DNA of 19,441 nucleotides. Origin: Candidatus Collierbacteria bacterium (lineage in GTDB: Bacteria; Patescibacteriota; Microgenomatia; UBA1400; MFAQ01). Positions 7,901 through 12,715 of the stretch are shown in pieces. The stretch is from the NCBI GenBank assembly GCA_003531665.1, contig DQFC01000043.1, positions 54,076 to 73,516 of the forward strand. The letters are read 5' to 3'. The notes under the pieces were generated by a model, which had not been told where the DNA came from, did no database searches, and was given only the letters and a program-made list of their open reading frames with translations. A program made the translations under genes and the position numbers. How positions within the stretch are numbered: position 1 is the first letter of the stretch; the number at the start of each line of letters is the position of its first letter.

Positions 7901-8727
7901 TCAACTTAGGTAAAACGGTCAAAATAGTATCGGAGGCAGGCTTCTTCTATCAAAGTCAAAATGCGATTGAATGTGATTCCCTAAATCTTAGGCATTTCAG
8001 CCATGCTTTAAATTACCTCTTCTCCTTCAACGCCAGATACGAAAAGGGGCTCTCTCTGACGACCTGTCTGGAAAACCACGCCACCCGCCGTTGTGACATC
8101 TTCGAAAGGCTGGTAGACAGTAACGTATCACAATCCATCATTCAACCAATTGCCAATCCGGAAGAAACTTCCGGATACACTCTTCATCTTTTCAACGAAT
8201 CTATTGGCAATCGCATCACCTCCAATCTACTAAAATCCATCACCATCCGCCCCATCCCTCTCAACTTCCTCAAATCCATCACTCTCTCCTCCCCCACACC
8301 AAGCACTAATGACCAAGAACCAACAACCAAGAACCAAGTACTCTCCATCACCCACCCCTCCGAGTTCCTCTACACCCTCTCCGTCTCCCCACCAATAACT
8401 ATCCTCAGTCTCTACCAAACCCGCTCTCCCTATTGGAAGGCCATACAAGTATCGGAAGACGACCTCAAACTTCCACCATGGCTACTTACTGCCAAAATAT
8501 TTTTTACCTATCCAAAACTTACCAAGTTAACTCACGCGGACACCAATCTCTGGTACAACTCCTGGTCACTTCCCGCACCAATTACCAATAACTCCGAACC
8601 AACAACTCTCGCGCTGGTCTACCTTCCCCAATATCTGGAATTCATCGGATTATTTTTCGTTCCGCTTACACTTCTGGGTATCCTACTCGGAATCACAATC
8701 CTCAAACCGTCTAAAAAACAAGGATAA
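4966..8727 (+). CDS. Giant polytopic membrane protein, GT-C glycosyltransferase-like, 1253 aa
   Basis: The N-terminal half (about residues 25-450) holds roughly ten or more hydrophobic helices. An acidic first outer loop, GWDNLNPEFD (D55, E60, D62), is the place where GT-C enzymes carry their catalytic acid. Residues about 480-1180 are hydrophilic and rich in Ser, Thr and Pro, probably outside the cell and largely beta. A last helix (about 1221-1244) and KPSKKQG end the protein. This plan resembles the YfhO-like/arabinofuranosyltransferase-like giant proteins, which use lipid-linked sugars. The match is by architecture, not by a diagnostic motif, so the reaction is an inference. The start is GTG 4966, just behind an extended -10, with no Shine-Dalgarno sequence. 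Four arrays of a 7-bp repeat lie in the coding sequence and encode similar TNN-x-x-PTT peptides. It meets 8731-9498 tail to tail with 3 bp between. Confidence 0.85.
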   Translation: MAKNITKAKHRFPLRQIRHLPLFFRRSWPMLALLSISSLLAFLNYEPGTFLIGWDNLNPEFDILMNLKRAMYSVWQEYRGLGLLGGQAHSADIPRMLLILLLQTLKFPLSFIRYFTTFLPLVAGPIGVYLLFYHHLFRDKLDAKTTQFASFLGALFYLLNLNTLQTFFVPFETFTWFYGAFPYLLFFTISYISKPSLKSLSTLFLISLISSPSFYVETIFLVFFVCILPFIIEYFLEKRRLLISIKTVSTGIITIIIPHLYWLLPVAFFVFSGGGQATVAAKINQISSPQTYYRNLEFANFKDLAFIKGYLFNYLDMGPNFKYDHLLSTWRYHLSTPMITIIGYLTFSIILIGLYYSFKKKFSWTASFMSVLCLCFFFLLGGGLLINQVIPLLGELFRSPFTKFSIPLSLSFSFFFAIGSIFILDLFTFLHSRLTYPITLFTVATSLVLFTSPAFSGNLVSGSMRQTIPQEYFDLFAYLKTQDPATRLANFPQYTFWGWNYYDWPARRGGGYRGSGFLWHGIKQPLLDRAFDVWDKSSEKYYEEISTAIYSNSQSEFEKIIEKYSINWVLLDKYVISPDGKTDLGIATLDKFLTSSSKFSLNKNFNDKIFLYKTALDQPTKNFLSLSELSTNNLAPTTPFSSLSLRPSQEWTEKANFLSITQSITNNQQPITLSIPSLTETEKLLPVKFEYQKFGNQINLRLTPITPVIFTDDKQIDLNVTSKTISIPVPAEESFIVQLNDQYFSLQLPAEIPNVYDFFEIATTYLPTGQNFPVSIFSINQSAYYPLTNELSLATPVQCYTDKPNRKLEKIISPSGISLLGTDVNGCLSVAIPITAPENLISYSFQYSSPNLITGNVNVSGQDFISQEVSSALEPSATPKKAILFTHATGKYQQINLVLEAEDTKSIHEIRYQDIELRIHPLLFSTRTSITDIPSQEIVLSPSTTGIQVSLPLTATQFDVSETPQSNSLLPESRNCDQFNLGKTVKIVSEAGFFYQSQNAIECDSLNLRHFSHALNYLFSFNARYEKGLSLTTCLENHATRRCDIFERLVDSNVSQSIIQPIANPEETSGYTLHLFNESIGNRITSNLLKSITIRPIPLNFLKSITLSSPTPSTNDQEPTTKNQVLSITHPSEFLYTLSVSPPITILSLYQTRSPYWKAIQVSEDDLKLPPWLLTAKIFFTYPKLTKLTHADTNLWYNSWSLPAPITNNSEPTTLALVYLPQYLEFIGLFFVPLTLLGILLGITILKPSKKQG
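6849..6876 (+). repeat. 7-bp repeat array 1, in the membrane-protein gene
   Basis: Four heptamers in a row (ACTAAGC, ACTAACA, then two diverged units), followed by ACTCCC. They encode part of LSTNNLAPTTP. Confidence 0.65.
6951..6978 (+). repeat. 7-bp repeat array 2, in the membrane-protein gene
   Basis: Four heptamers (ATCAATA, ACTAATA, ACCAACA, GCCAATC), followed by ACTCTC. They encode part of QSITNNQQPIT. Confidence 0.75.
8298..8339 (+). repeat. 7-bp repeat array 3, in the membrane-protein gene
   Basis: This is the clearest array. Six heptamers of the form AC(C/T)AAGN or ACTAATG run without a break for 42 bp, followed by ACTCTC. They encode part of PSTNDQEPTTKNQV. Confidence 0.88.
8577..8604 (+). 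repeat. 7-bp repeat array 4, in the membrane-protein gene
   Basis: Four heptamers (ACCAATT, ACCAATA, ACTCCGA, ACCAACA), followed by ACTCTC. They encode part of PITNNSEPTTL, just before the last helix. Confidence 0.78.
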
Positions 8728-8730
8728 TCG

Positions 8731-9498
8731 CTATACTTTACTATCCAAACTTGCCTTCGTATAGTAAGTCGCTCGGCTGCTGTAGTACTCTCTCACACCA
8801 CCCAAAACCCCATCAACCGTTTTCCCTGTTCTTTCAAGAATCTGTTTTTCAACCCAGGCGTTTATACCCTCCCCGGAAGCCTTAATTAGTGCGGCCAGCA
8901 CCAGACCATCATCACGCATTTTGTCCATTTCCGCACTCGCCGGAAAAGTTTCCTTCTGAAGAGAAGCCATTTTTTCAATTGTGTTAGTGACAAGCTCGCC
9001 TGTCACCTTTTTCCTACCATCAATCGATCGCAGAAGTTTCAACTCGGCCGAAAAGTTCATCCCTTTTCCTTTGGCTTCTTCAATCATATGCCGAATCTGG
9101 TCATCATCCAAACCACCGGTGACCAATAGGCTTTCAATTTTAGTTTTTGTCTCCGCATATATCACGGCAGATTTAATACCCACGTCATACGACCGCACCG
9201 GCTCCTTCTCCCATCCATCTTTCACCATCCGATCTTTCCATCGCTCCACCGCTCCACCCGCCCCCATTGTTTTTTTTAATAGTTCTTCTTTAATTGTTTT
9301 TTTCTTATCCTCATCCAGATCCTTCATCCTCCACCAAATGAACTCCATATCTTCATTTACCTTATCGTTTGAATATTCTTCCATCGCCTTCGGCCTCATA
9401 TACTCAATCCTCAAACACAAATCATCATTGATGTATTTAATAATCTCCTGAAACCTCGATTCGCTTCCTAAAGTTTCCATCGCATTTTCATTCGCCAT
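8731..9498 (-). CDS. Unrecognised charged, helical, soluble protein, 255 aa
   Basis: I do not recognise this protein. It has no signal peptide and no membrane helix. Lys, Glu, Asp, Met and Arg dominate, and the sequence looks almost wholly alpha-helical (for example WRMKDLDEDKKKTIKEELLKK, in the first third). No catalytic signature is visible. ATG 9498 is chosen because TGTTATAGT, an extended -10, ends 8 nt upstream with GGAGGG in between, and the sequence MANENAMETL follows. The mRNA should have a leader of about two bases or none. It converges on the giant membrane gene with a 3-bp gap and no terminator visible between them, so transcripts could overlap. Confidence 0.8.
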   Translation of the reverse strand: MANENAMETLGSESRFQEIIKYINDDLCLRIEYMRPKAMEEYSNDKVNEDMEFIWWRMKDLDEDKKKTIKEELLKKTMGAGGAVERWKDRMVKDGWEKEPVRSYDVGIKSAVIYAETKTKIESLLVTGGLDDDQIRHMIEEAKGKGMNFSAELKLLRSIDGRKKVTGELVTNTIEKMASLQKETFPASAEMDKMRDDGLVLAALIKASGEGINAWVEKQILERTGKTVDGVLGGVREYYSSRATYYTKASLDSKV

Positions 9499-9506
9499 AT
9501 CCCTCC

Positions 9507-9515
9507 ACTATAACA
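9507..9515 (-). promoter_or_regulatory. Extended -10 of 8731-9498, leaderless
   Basis: On the minus strand: TGTTATAGT, then GGAGGGAT and ATG. +1 is predicted at about 9500, two bases before the start codon. The TATAGTGGAGG string is shared with the GNAT promoter at 3525-3533. Confidence 0.6.
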
Positions 9516-9547
9516 AACCACTCGCGGTTCGTTCACCCCAAATCATT

Positions 9548-9573
9548 AAAAAGACCTCCCATTAAGAGAGGTC
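9548..9573 (-). terminator. Intrinsic terminator of the DUF4177 pair
   Basis: On the minus strand GACCTC pairs with GAGGTC around a 9-nt loop, followed by five T residues, 8 nt after the stop codon of the 9582-9812 gene. Confidence 0.85.
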
Positions 9574-9581
9574 AACGATCG

Positions 9582-9812
9582 CTAATCCCGAAGGGGACCG
9601 GCACTTGCCATAAACACATACTGAATTGCCGGTGTTCCACCAAAGGTGGTGTCATTGGTCGCTATCAGTTTGTATCCGGCATCACCATACATTTCCAACA
9701 TACGATCGATGTCCGTGCCATGCCTATCTGTCTGTGCTACACCATCGATCTGAACCACCAGACCATCACTTTTCAAAGCCACGATTCGTTTGTATTTCCA
9801 TTTTTCTGCCAT
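9582..9812 (-). CDS. DUF4177-like small protein, 76 aa
   Basis: The protein starts MAEKWKYKRIV, then has a middle helix and the segment MYGDAGYKLIATN (41-53), and ends with a strand IQYVFMAS. This follows the DUF4177 plan of W-x-Y-K at the start, a GxEGWELV-like centre and a final beta strand. Here the Trp of the centre is Tyr (GYKL), so it is a divergent member. Family function is unknown. A second in-frame ATG at 9818 would add two residues, but AAGGAG lies 8 nt from ATG 9812 and only 2 nt from ATG 9818, so 9812 is preferred. It is the second gene of an operon after 9836-9994 and ends at a terminator. Confidence 0.78.
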   Translation of the reverse strand: MAEKWKYKRIVALKSDGLVVQIDGVAQTDRHGTDIDRMLEMYGDAGYKLIATNDTTFGGTPAIQYVFMASAGPLRD

Positions 9813-9835
9813 CGACATCTCTCCTTATTCTGCTA

Positions 9836-9994
9836 CTATCGAACCGATCTTTTAAAATACAACCTCAGATACGGTGCTGAGTTGCGAACAATGTTAACTA
9901 CAGACACCAGCTCCCACCGTTCCCCGCCCATTTCGTTAATGATGTCATCTTCGTGATCAGGTTTCAGAACCAACGATTTATATTCCCAATGCAT
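9836..9994 (-). CDS. DUF4177-family micro-protein, 52 aa
   Basis: This short gene has the full DUF4177 signature: MHWEYKSLVL at the start, ERWELVSVV at 25-33 and a final strand YLRLYFKR. AGGAG lies 6 nt before ATG 9994 with the spacer CTGTCT. Its stop is 23 bp before the start of the next gene, whose ribosome binding site sits in the gap, so the two form an operon of tandem relatives. The family is short (often 50-70 residues), so the length is normal. Function is unknown; it is soluble and probably an alpha/beta fold. Confidence 0.85.
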   Translation of the reverse strand: MHWEYKSLVLKPDHEDDIINEMGGERWELVSVVNIVRNSAPYLRLYFKRSVR

Positions 9995-10030
9995 AGACAG
10001 CTCCTATTGTTTTTAAAGTGAGCGTTACAG

Positions 10031-10078
10031 AAAAGCCCCACAATTGGGGTGACGACCTGCCTGCCCGACTGGTCATCA
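10031..10078 (-). promoter_or_regulatory. Structured leader before the DUF4177 operon
   Basis: On the minus strand, a stem made from TGATGACC and GGTCGTCA arms (10051-10078, one mismatch) is followed by CCCCA-ATTG-TGGGG (10036-10049) and four T residues. This is either a weak terminator for something upstream or an attenuator in the operon's leader. No clear minus-strand promoter could be fixed. Confidence 0.4.
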
Positions 10079-10106
10079 CTCCCAACTCTGAGGCCTTTTG
10101 TTACAG

Positions 10107-10135
10107 TTGACAGTTATTTTTTGCAGTGTTAATCT
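10107..10135 (+). promoter_or_regulatory. Promoter of the small RNA at 10142
   Basis: TTGACA (10107-10112), a 17-bp spacer and TAATCT (10130-10135) with TG at 10127-10128. +1 is predicted at 10142, the first G of the RNA's first hairpin. Confidence 0.8.
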
Positions 10136-10141
10136 GTAAGT

Positions 10142-10224
10142 GGTTAAAGACTTCTGTCCAGTCAATAGCCGGAAAAAGAAAAGCAATGTCATTCGAGTTA
10201 GGCTACGGTGATATTGCTTTTTTT
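10142..10224 (+). ncRNA. Candidate small RNA of about 83 nt
   Basis: The predicted +1 opens a hairpin: GGTTA (10142-10146) pairs with TAGCC (10166-10170), then a symmetric AA/AA internal loop, then GACT/AGTC around a 7-nt loop. A purine linker leads to a terminator: AAGCAATGTC (10181-10190) pairs with GATATTGCTT (10210-10219), with T residues at 10218-10224. No open reading frame with a ribosome binding site lies inside, and no gene follows closely on this strand. It matches none of tmRNA, RNase P, SRP or 6S RNA that I can recognise. Promoter, two stems and T run all agree in phase, which makes it a good candidate. Size and hairpin-at-+1 form resemble the two short RNAs at 17117 and 18821. 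Confidence 0.65.
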
Positions 10225-10667
10225 CTGTCACAAAATCTTCCCTTTTCAAAGTCCCTACCCCGTCATTGCCCCGCCGAGCGGCGGGGCCGCAATCTATATA
10301 AATAAGTTCCAAATTTTAGCGGCTCATCACCACCAAGCTCTGACCGAGTCGGCCCATCTTGGATATCTGAGTGGAGTTAATATTTCTGGAAATAATTCGC
10401 GGCAAGCGGACAGATTTTTTGCGTCTGTTCACCAGTCGACTGAGCAGATTTTTCATAAATTTTGAAGGAATTACCCTATCTATGGGAAAATATATCACAC
10501 CTTGTCAAGTTTCTCAACCTATAAACAAAATCATCACCGGCCCATAAAATATCTAGCTTCATTTTTTCTCAAATATACCCCCACCCCCTTCCTCATCACA
10601 CGCTAGTATTTTTTTCCTATCCCCCTGACCGTAGAAGAAACTTAGTAAAAGTTGTTCTTTTTTCCAC
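10225..10667. other. Gene-free stretch with a possible gene remnant
   Basis: No gene with a start site can be supported here. A very GC-rich hairpin (GCCCCGCC-GAGC-GGCGGGGC, 10268-10287) stands out in AT-rich surroundings but has no T run on either side. On the plus strand, 10292-10465 reads as a protein-like frame ending HKF-stop with no usable start codon or ribosome binding site, perhaps a decayed gene. On the minus strand a TTGACA (10503-10508) faces a weak frame (10316-10456). 10500-10650 is AT- and C-rich with nothing visible. Confidence 0.4.
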
Positions 10668-10700
10668 AAAAAAATGAGCCCCGGATTTCTCCAAGGGCTC
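10668..10700 (-). terminator. Intrinsic terminator of 10706-11023
   Basis: On the minus strand GAGCCCT pairs with GGGGCTC (one G-U pair); inside it GGA-GAAA-TCC forms a GNRA-capped inner stem. Seven T residues follow. Confidence 0.88.
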
Positions 10701-10705
10701 AAACG

Positions 10706-11023
10706 CTACTTCAGGACTTTATCTTTCGTGACCGCTGCCATGAGGATCAGCAGGAAGACCACTGCTGCGACCCAAGCAAACCCAATCAAGCAAACACCGA
10801 TCAACCCACAAAAGAACAGGCCAACCATGAACGGAGCGGCTTCCTTCTGGAATTTGTTCTGCCACCAGGAGAAAGTGGATCCCCAAAAAGTGATCAACAC
10901 TGCCCAGCCCCAGAAAGTCGTCCCTCCCAGGGCAACAAAGTCTTGTGCCACAACAATGGCGGTAGGGATCCCCATCAGGGCGGTGACGATAGTCAGCATT
11001 TTCTTTACAGCCTCGTCAGTCAT
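10706..11023 (-). CDS. Small four-helix membrane protein, 105 aa, unknown
   Basis: I do not recognise this protein. A short charged start (MTDEAVKK) leads into about four hydrophobic segments (9-27, 34-50, 63-81, 83-98), with a Trp-rich loop (FSWWQNKFQKE) in the middle and a basic end (TKDKVLK). The frame opens upstream to 11131, but AGAGGAGA lies 5 nt before ATG 11023 and the promoter -10 is at 11073-11078, so the longer start is excluded. It has its own promoter and terminator. The 94-aa protein at 12328-12612 has the same four-helix plan and shares loose patterns (IPTA/MPTT near helix 1, a W-AA stretch in the last helix), so the two may be distant relatives. Confidence 0.82.
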   Translation of the reverse strand: MTDEAVKKMLTIVTALMGIPTAIVVAQDFVALGGTTFWGWAVLITFWGSTFSWWQNKFQKEAAPFMVGLFFCGLIGVCLIGFAWVAAVVFLLILMAAVTKDKVLK

Positions 11024-11072
11024 TTTGCTCTCCTCTGTTGTGTGAACGTTCAGACTCATTCTAACAGGCGCC

Positions 11073-11101
11073 ATTATACTACCATCAGCCTCAAAAGTCA
11101 A
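11073..11101 (-). promoter_or_regulatory. Promoter of 10706-11023
   Basis: On the minus strand TTGACT (11096-11101), a 17-bp spacer and TATAAT (11073-11078): close to the ideal sigma-70 type promoter. Its -35 lies in the same few bases where the divergent promoter of 11157-11753 must place its own -35. Confidence 0.88.
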
Positions 11102-11117
11102 GTCTATAGGCTTAGAG

Positions 11118-11123
11118 TATAAT
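11118..11123 (+). promoter_or_regulatory. -10 box of the 11157-12246 operon
   Basis: TATAAT, with +1 expected near 11130 and a 27-nt leader carrying AAAGGAGG. The matching -35 (about 11095-11100, AAGTCA) is poor and overlaps the -35 of the divergent gene, so the two promoters probably compete. Confidence 0.65.
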
Positions 11124-11156
11124 ATCAGCACTTAGGTCTTTAACAAAGGAGGTCAA

Positions 11157-11753
11157 ATGTCCGACAACTTTCCGATTGTCTTCAAAGGCTCACCCTTCTT
11201 GCCCGTCTTTGACCACGATGGGTTGATCGAACGTGTAATTCAGGATCTTTTGGTCGGCCATACACACGCCGCCGCCATCGCCATGGCCACTTCTCCTCTG
11301 ATGGATATACACTCCCTCCTGCTACAAGAAGACTCCACCACCCTAGACACATACCGTGTCTCCGAAACCGACCTGCACATGCTCGTGCTGGGCTACCTCT
11401 ATCCAATAGAGACCATCCTGGCATCCGCCGTTTGTTTACCTTTGGATCCATCAGAATGGCCATCAACCTATGAAGAGCTACTCTCAACCACTCATGGCTT
11501 CGACCTGCTCCGTCTTCAGGATCAAGTGTTCAAAGATTTACGGGCAACCATTAATCTCCTCAAGATGGATCCGTCGGGAGCTTTAATCTTTCAATATCTC
11601 AAGGATTATCCATTCTCCACAGACGAGTTCTTCTTGACCGGCATGGAGATCGCCGCCATGATTTTCTTCGGTATCTCTCTGGAAGTCGCAAGAAAAACCG
11701 GCGACGATAGCTGGCTAAACACCCCAATCCCCGACCCAAATATCACCGAATAA
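11157..11753 (+). CDS. Unrecognised protein, 198 aa, distant paralog of 15567-16115
   Basis: I do not recognise this protein. It is mostly helical and acidic, with moderately hydrophobic stretches (HMLVLGYLYPIETILASAV; GMEIAAMIFFGISL) that look like buried helices rather than clear membrane spans. It aligns loosely with 15567-16115: SPFLP (12-16) with SPFVP (14-18), AIAMA with AIAIA (both at 40-44), then a hydrophobic Y-L-x-P-I/V helix, an FxDLR segment and a late G-x-S/E-L-E helix. AAAGGAGG lies just before ATG. The next gene starts 10 bp after the stop, so the two are co-transcribed, and this protein may work with that membrane protein (inferred from context only). Confidence 0.82.
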   Translation: MSDNFPIVFKGSPFLPVFDHDGLIERVIQDLLVGHTHAAAIAMATSPLMDIHSLLLQEDSTTLDTYRVSETDLHMLVLGYLYPIETILASAVCLPLDPSEWPSTYEELLSTTHGFDLLRLQDQVFKDLRATINLLKMDPSGALIFQYLKDYPFSTDEFFLTGMEIAAMIFFGISLEVARKTGDDSWLNTPIPDPNITE

Positions 11754-11763
11754 GGAGGAATAC

Positions 11764-12246
11764 ATGTTCGACGCCATTTGGAACTTTATGCGACCGGAAA
11801 CCCTTTCCATTTCTGCCGGCTGGCTCATGGAACACATCTTCTTGGACTGGACCAGCGGTCTTGTAGCTTGGTTTCACTCCGCCAACTACACCTACAGCGC
11901 CATCATCATTTTTATTGTAGTAGCTATCTGTTTACTGGAACTGTGGACTCTTGGCCTCGCCGCTGTCTACTGCGGTCCTTGGGCCTGGGTGCTTTGCGCT
12001 TGGCTAACTTGCTGGCTCTTCTACCTCTTCGCCATTCCAGCTCTAAGTGCCATGTATTTCGCCAAACAAATGACCATGCCGGGCCGTCTCCACAAGTTCC
12101 TCGTATTTCTCTTGTTACTCGTCTTCCTGGTTGCCCTTGGATTGTTTCCCATCGGACTTACCATTTGGTACGGCGTAATTTTCTTCATCTATCTATTTGT
12201 GTTTCTTGATTTGCAGATACCCAACCGCAAACCAATTCTTGTTTAA
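11764..12246 (+). CDS. Four-helix membrane protein, 160 aa, unknown
   Basis: I do not recognise this protein. After an aromatic, possibly amphipathic N-terminus (1-40) there are about four hydrophobic segments (44-66, 72-98, 111-130, 132-150). Two cysteines lie in the YCGPWAWVLCAW loop/helix and further single ones lie in neighbouring helices. It ends IPNRKPILV. AAGGAGG lies 7 nt before ATG. It is the second gene of the operon that begins at 11157 and is followed by a strong terminator. Confidence 0.82.
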   Translation: MFDAIWNFMRPETLSISAGWLMEHIFLDWTSGLVAWFHSANYTYSAIIIFIVVAICLLELWTLGLAAVYCGPWAWVLCAWLTCWLFYLFAIPALSAMYFAKQMTMPGRLHKFLVFLLLLVFLVALGLFPIGLTIWYGVIFFIYLFVFLDLQIPNRKPILV

Positions 12247-12266
12247 TTTGTTTTTCCCTCAGCTAG

Positions 12267-12292
12267 AACCCGCCAAACATGGCGGGTTTTTT
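12267..12292 (+). terminator. Intrinsic terminator of the 11157-12246 operon
   Basis: AACCCGCCA (12267-12275) pairs with TGGCGGGTT (12280-12288) around a 4-nt loop, with T residues to 12292. Confidence 0.92.
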
Positions 12293-12297
12293 GCATG

Positions 12298-12322
12298 AAA
12301 ATACCCGCCGAAGCGGGTATTT
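12298..12322 (-). terminator. UUCG-capped terminator of 12328-12612
   Basis: On the minus strand AAATACCCGC pairs with GCGGGTATTT around the very stable TTCG tetraloop closed by C-G, followed by T residues. It lies 6 bp after the minus-strand stop codon and would also act weakly on the plus strand. Confidence 0.88.
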
Positions 12323-12327
12323 GTTGT

Positions 12328-12612
12328 TTACATCCAGGACAAAAGGAACGAGACGATGGGCATCGCGATTATTAGCAATGCCGCCCAAATCGAGCCATTC
12401 ACCGCGATGACGATCGCTATGACGGCACCCATAACAAGAATGAGGAAAGCATTCCACACACTTTTAGAATTATTGAGAATATTCAAAGCCCCTAGCACCA
12501 CGCCTCCGATGAGCACGGCCAACTGATGGGTCGTCACCATCAAGAAAGCTGCCGTGGTCGGCATGGCGTATGCCACAACCAGCATGGCGATGGACCAGAA
12601 TTTTATTTTCAT
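12328..12612 (-). CDS. Small four-helix membrane protein, 94 aa, unknown
   Basis: I do not recognise this protein. It is almost entirely hydrophobic, with four likely helices (6-26, 29-46, 53-72, 74-92), a small polar loop NNSKSVWN in the middle, and no cysteine. An in-frame ATG lies at 12624, but GGAG falls 6 nt before ATG 12612 and inside the longer version, so 12612 (MKIKFW) is preferred. It is transcribed away from radA and ends at a UUCG-loop terminator. It resembles 10706-11023 in plan. Confidence 0.8.
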   Translation of the reverse strand: MKIKFWSIAMLVVAYAMPTTAAFLMVTTHQLAVLIGGVVLGALNILNNSKSVWNAFLILVMGAVIAIVIAVNGSIWAALLIIAMPIVSFLLSWM

Positions 12613-12702
12613 TAACTTCTCCATTCATGTTAAAGAATTTGACTTACAAATGATATTCTACCTTATAGGATTAGAATATTCAAACTTAAGCCAAACATGC
12701 AC

Positions 12703-12708
12703 TACAAT
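12703..12708 (+). promoter_or_regulatory. -10 box of radA, leaderless
   Basis: TACAAT, then AGGTTTT and ATG 12716. +1 is expected at 12715. A partial -35 (TTCAAA, 12679-12684) lies 18 bp upstream. Confidence 0.6.
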
Positions 12709-12715
12709 AGGTTTT

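Noticed and set aside
10268..10287. GC-rich hairpin as a terminator
   Set aside because: No T run follows on either strand, so an intrinsic terminator is not supported; it remains an unexplained stem.
10316..10456. Minus-strand frame of 46 codons with a TTGACA upstream
   Set aside because: No Shine-Dalgarno sequence, a weak -10 at an 18-bp spacing, and a composition unlike the other proteins here. It also overlaps a better-looking plus-strand frame.
10225..10667. tmRNA, RNase P RNA, SRP RNA or tRNA in the gene-free stretch
   Set aside because: I looked on both strands for the T-loop, CCA end, and the conserved cores of these RNAs and found none.
12554..12715. Longer N-terminus for RadA
   Set aside because: RadA homology begins at MAKSNSIFFC. 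The extra part overlaps the start of the divergent membrane-protein gene and lies upstream of the predicted +1.
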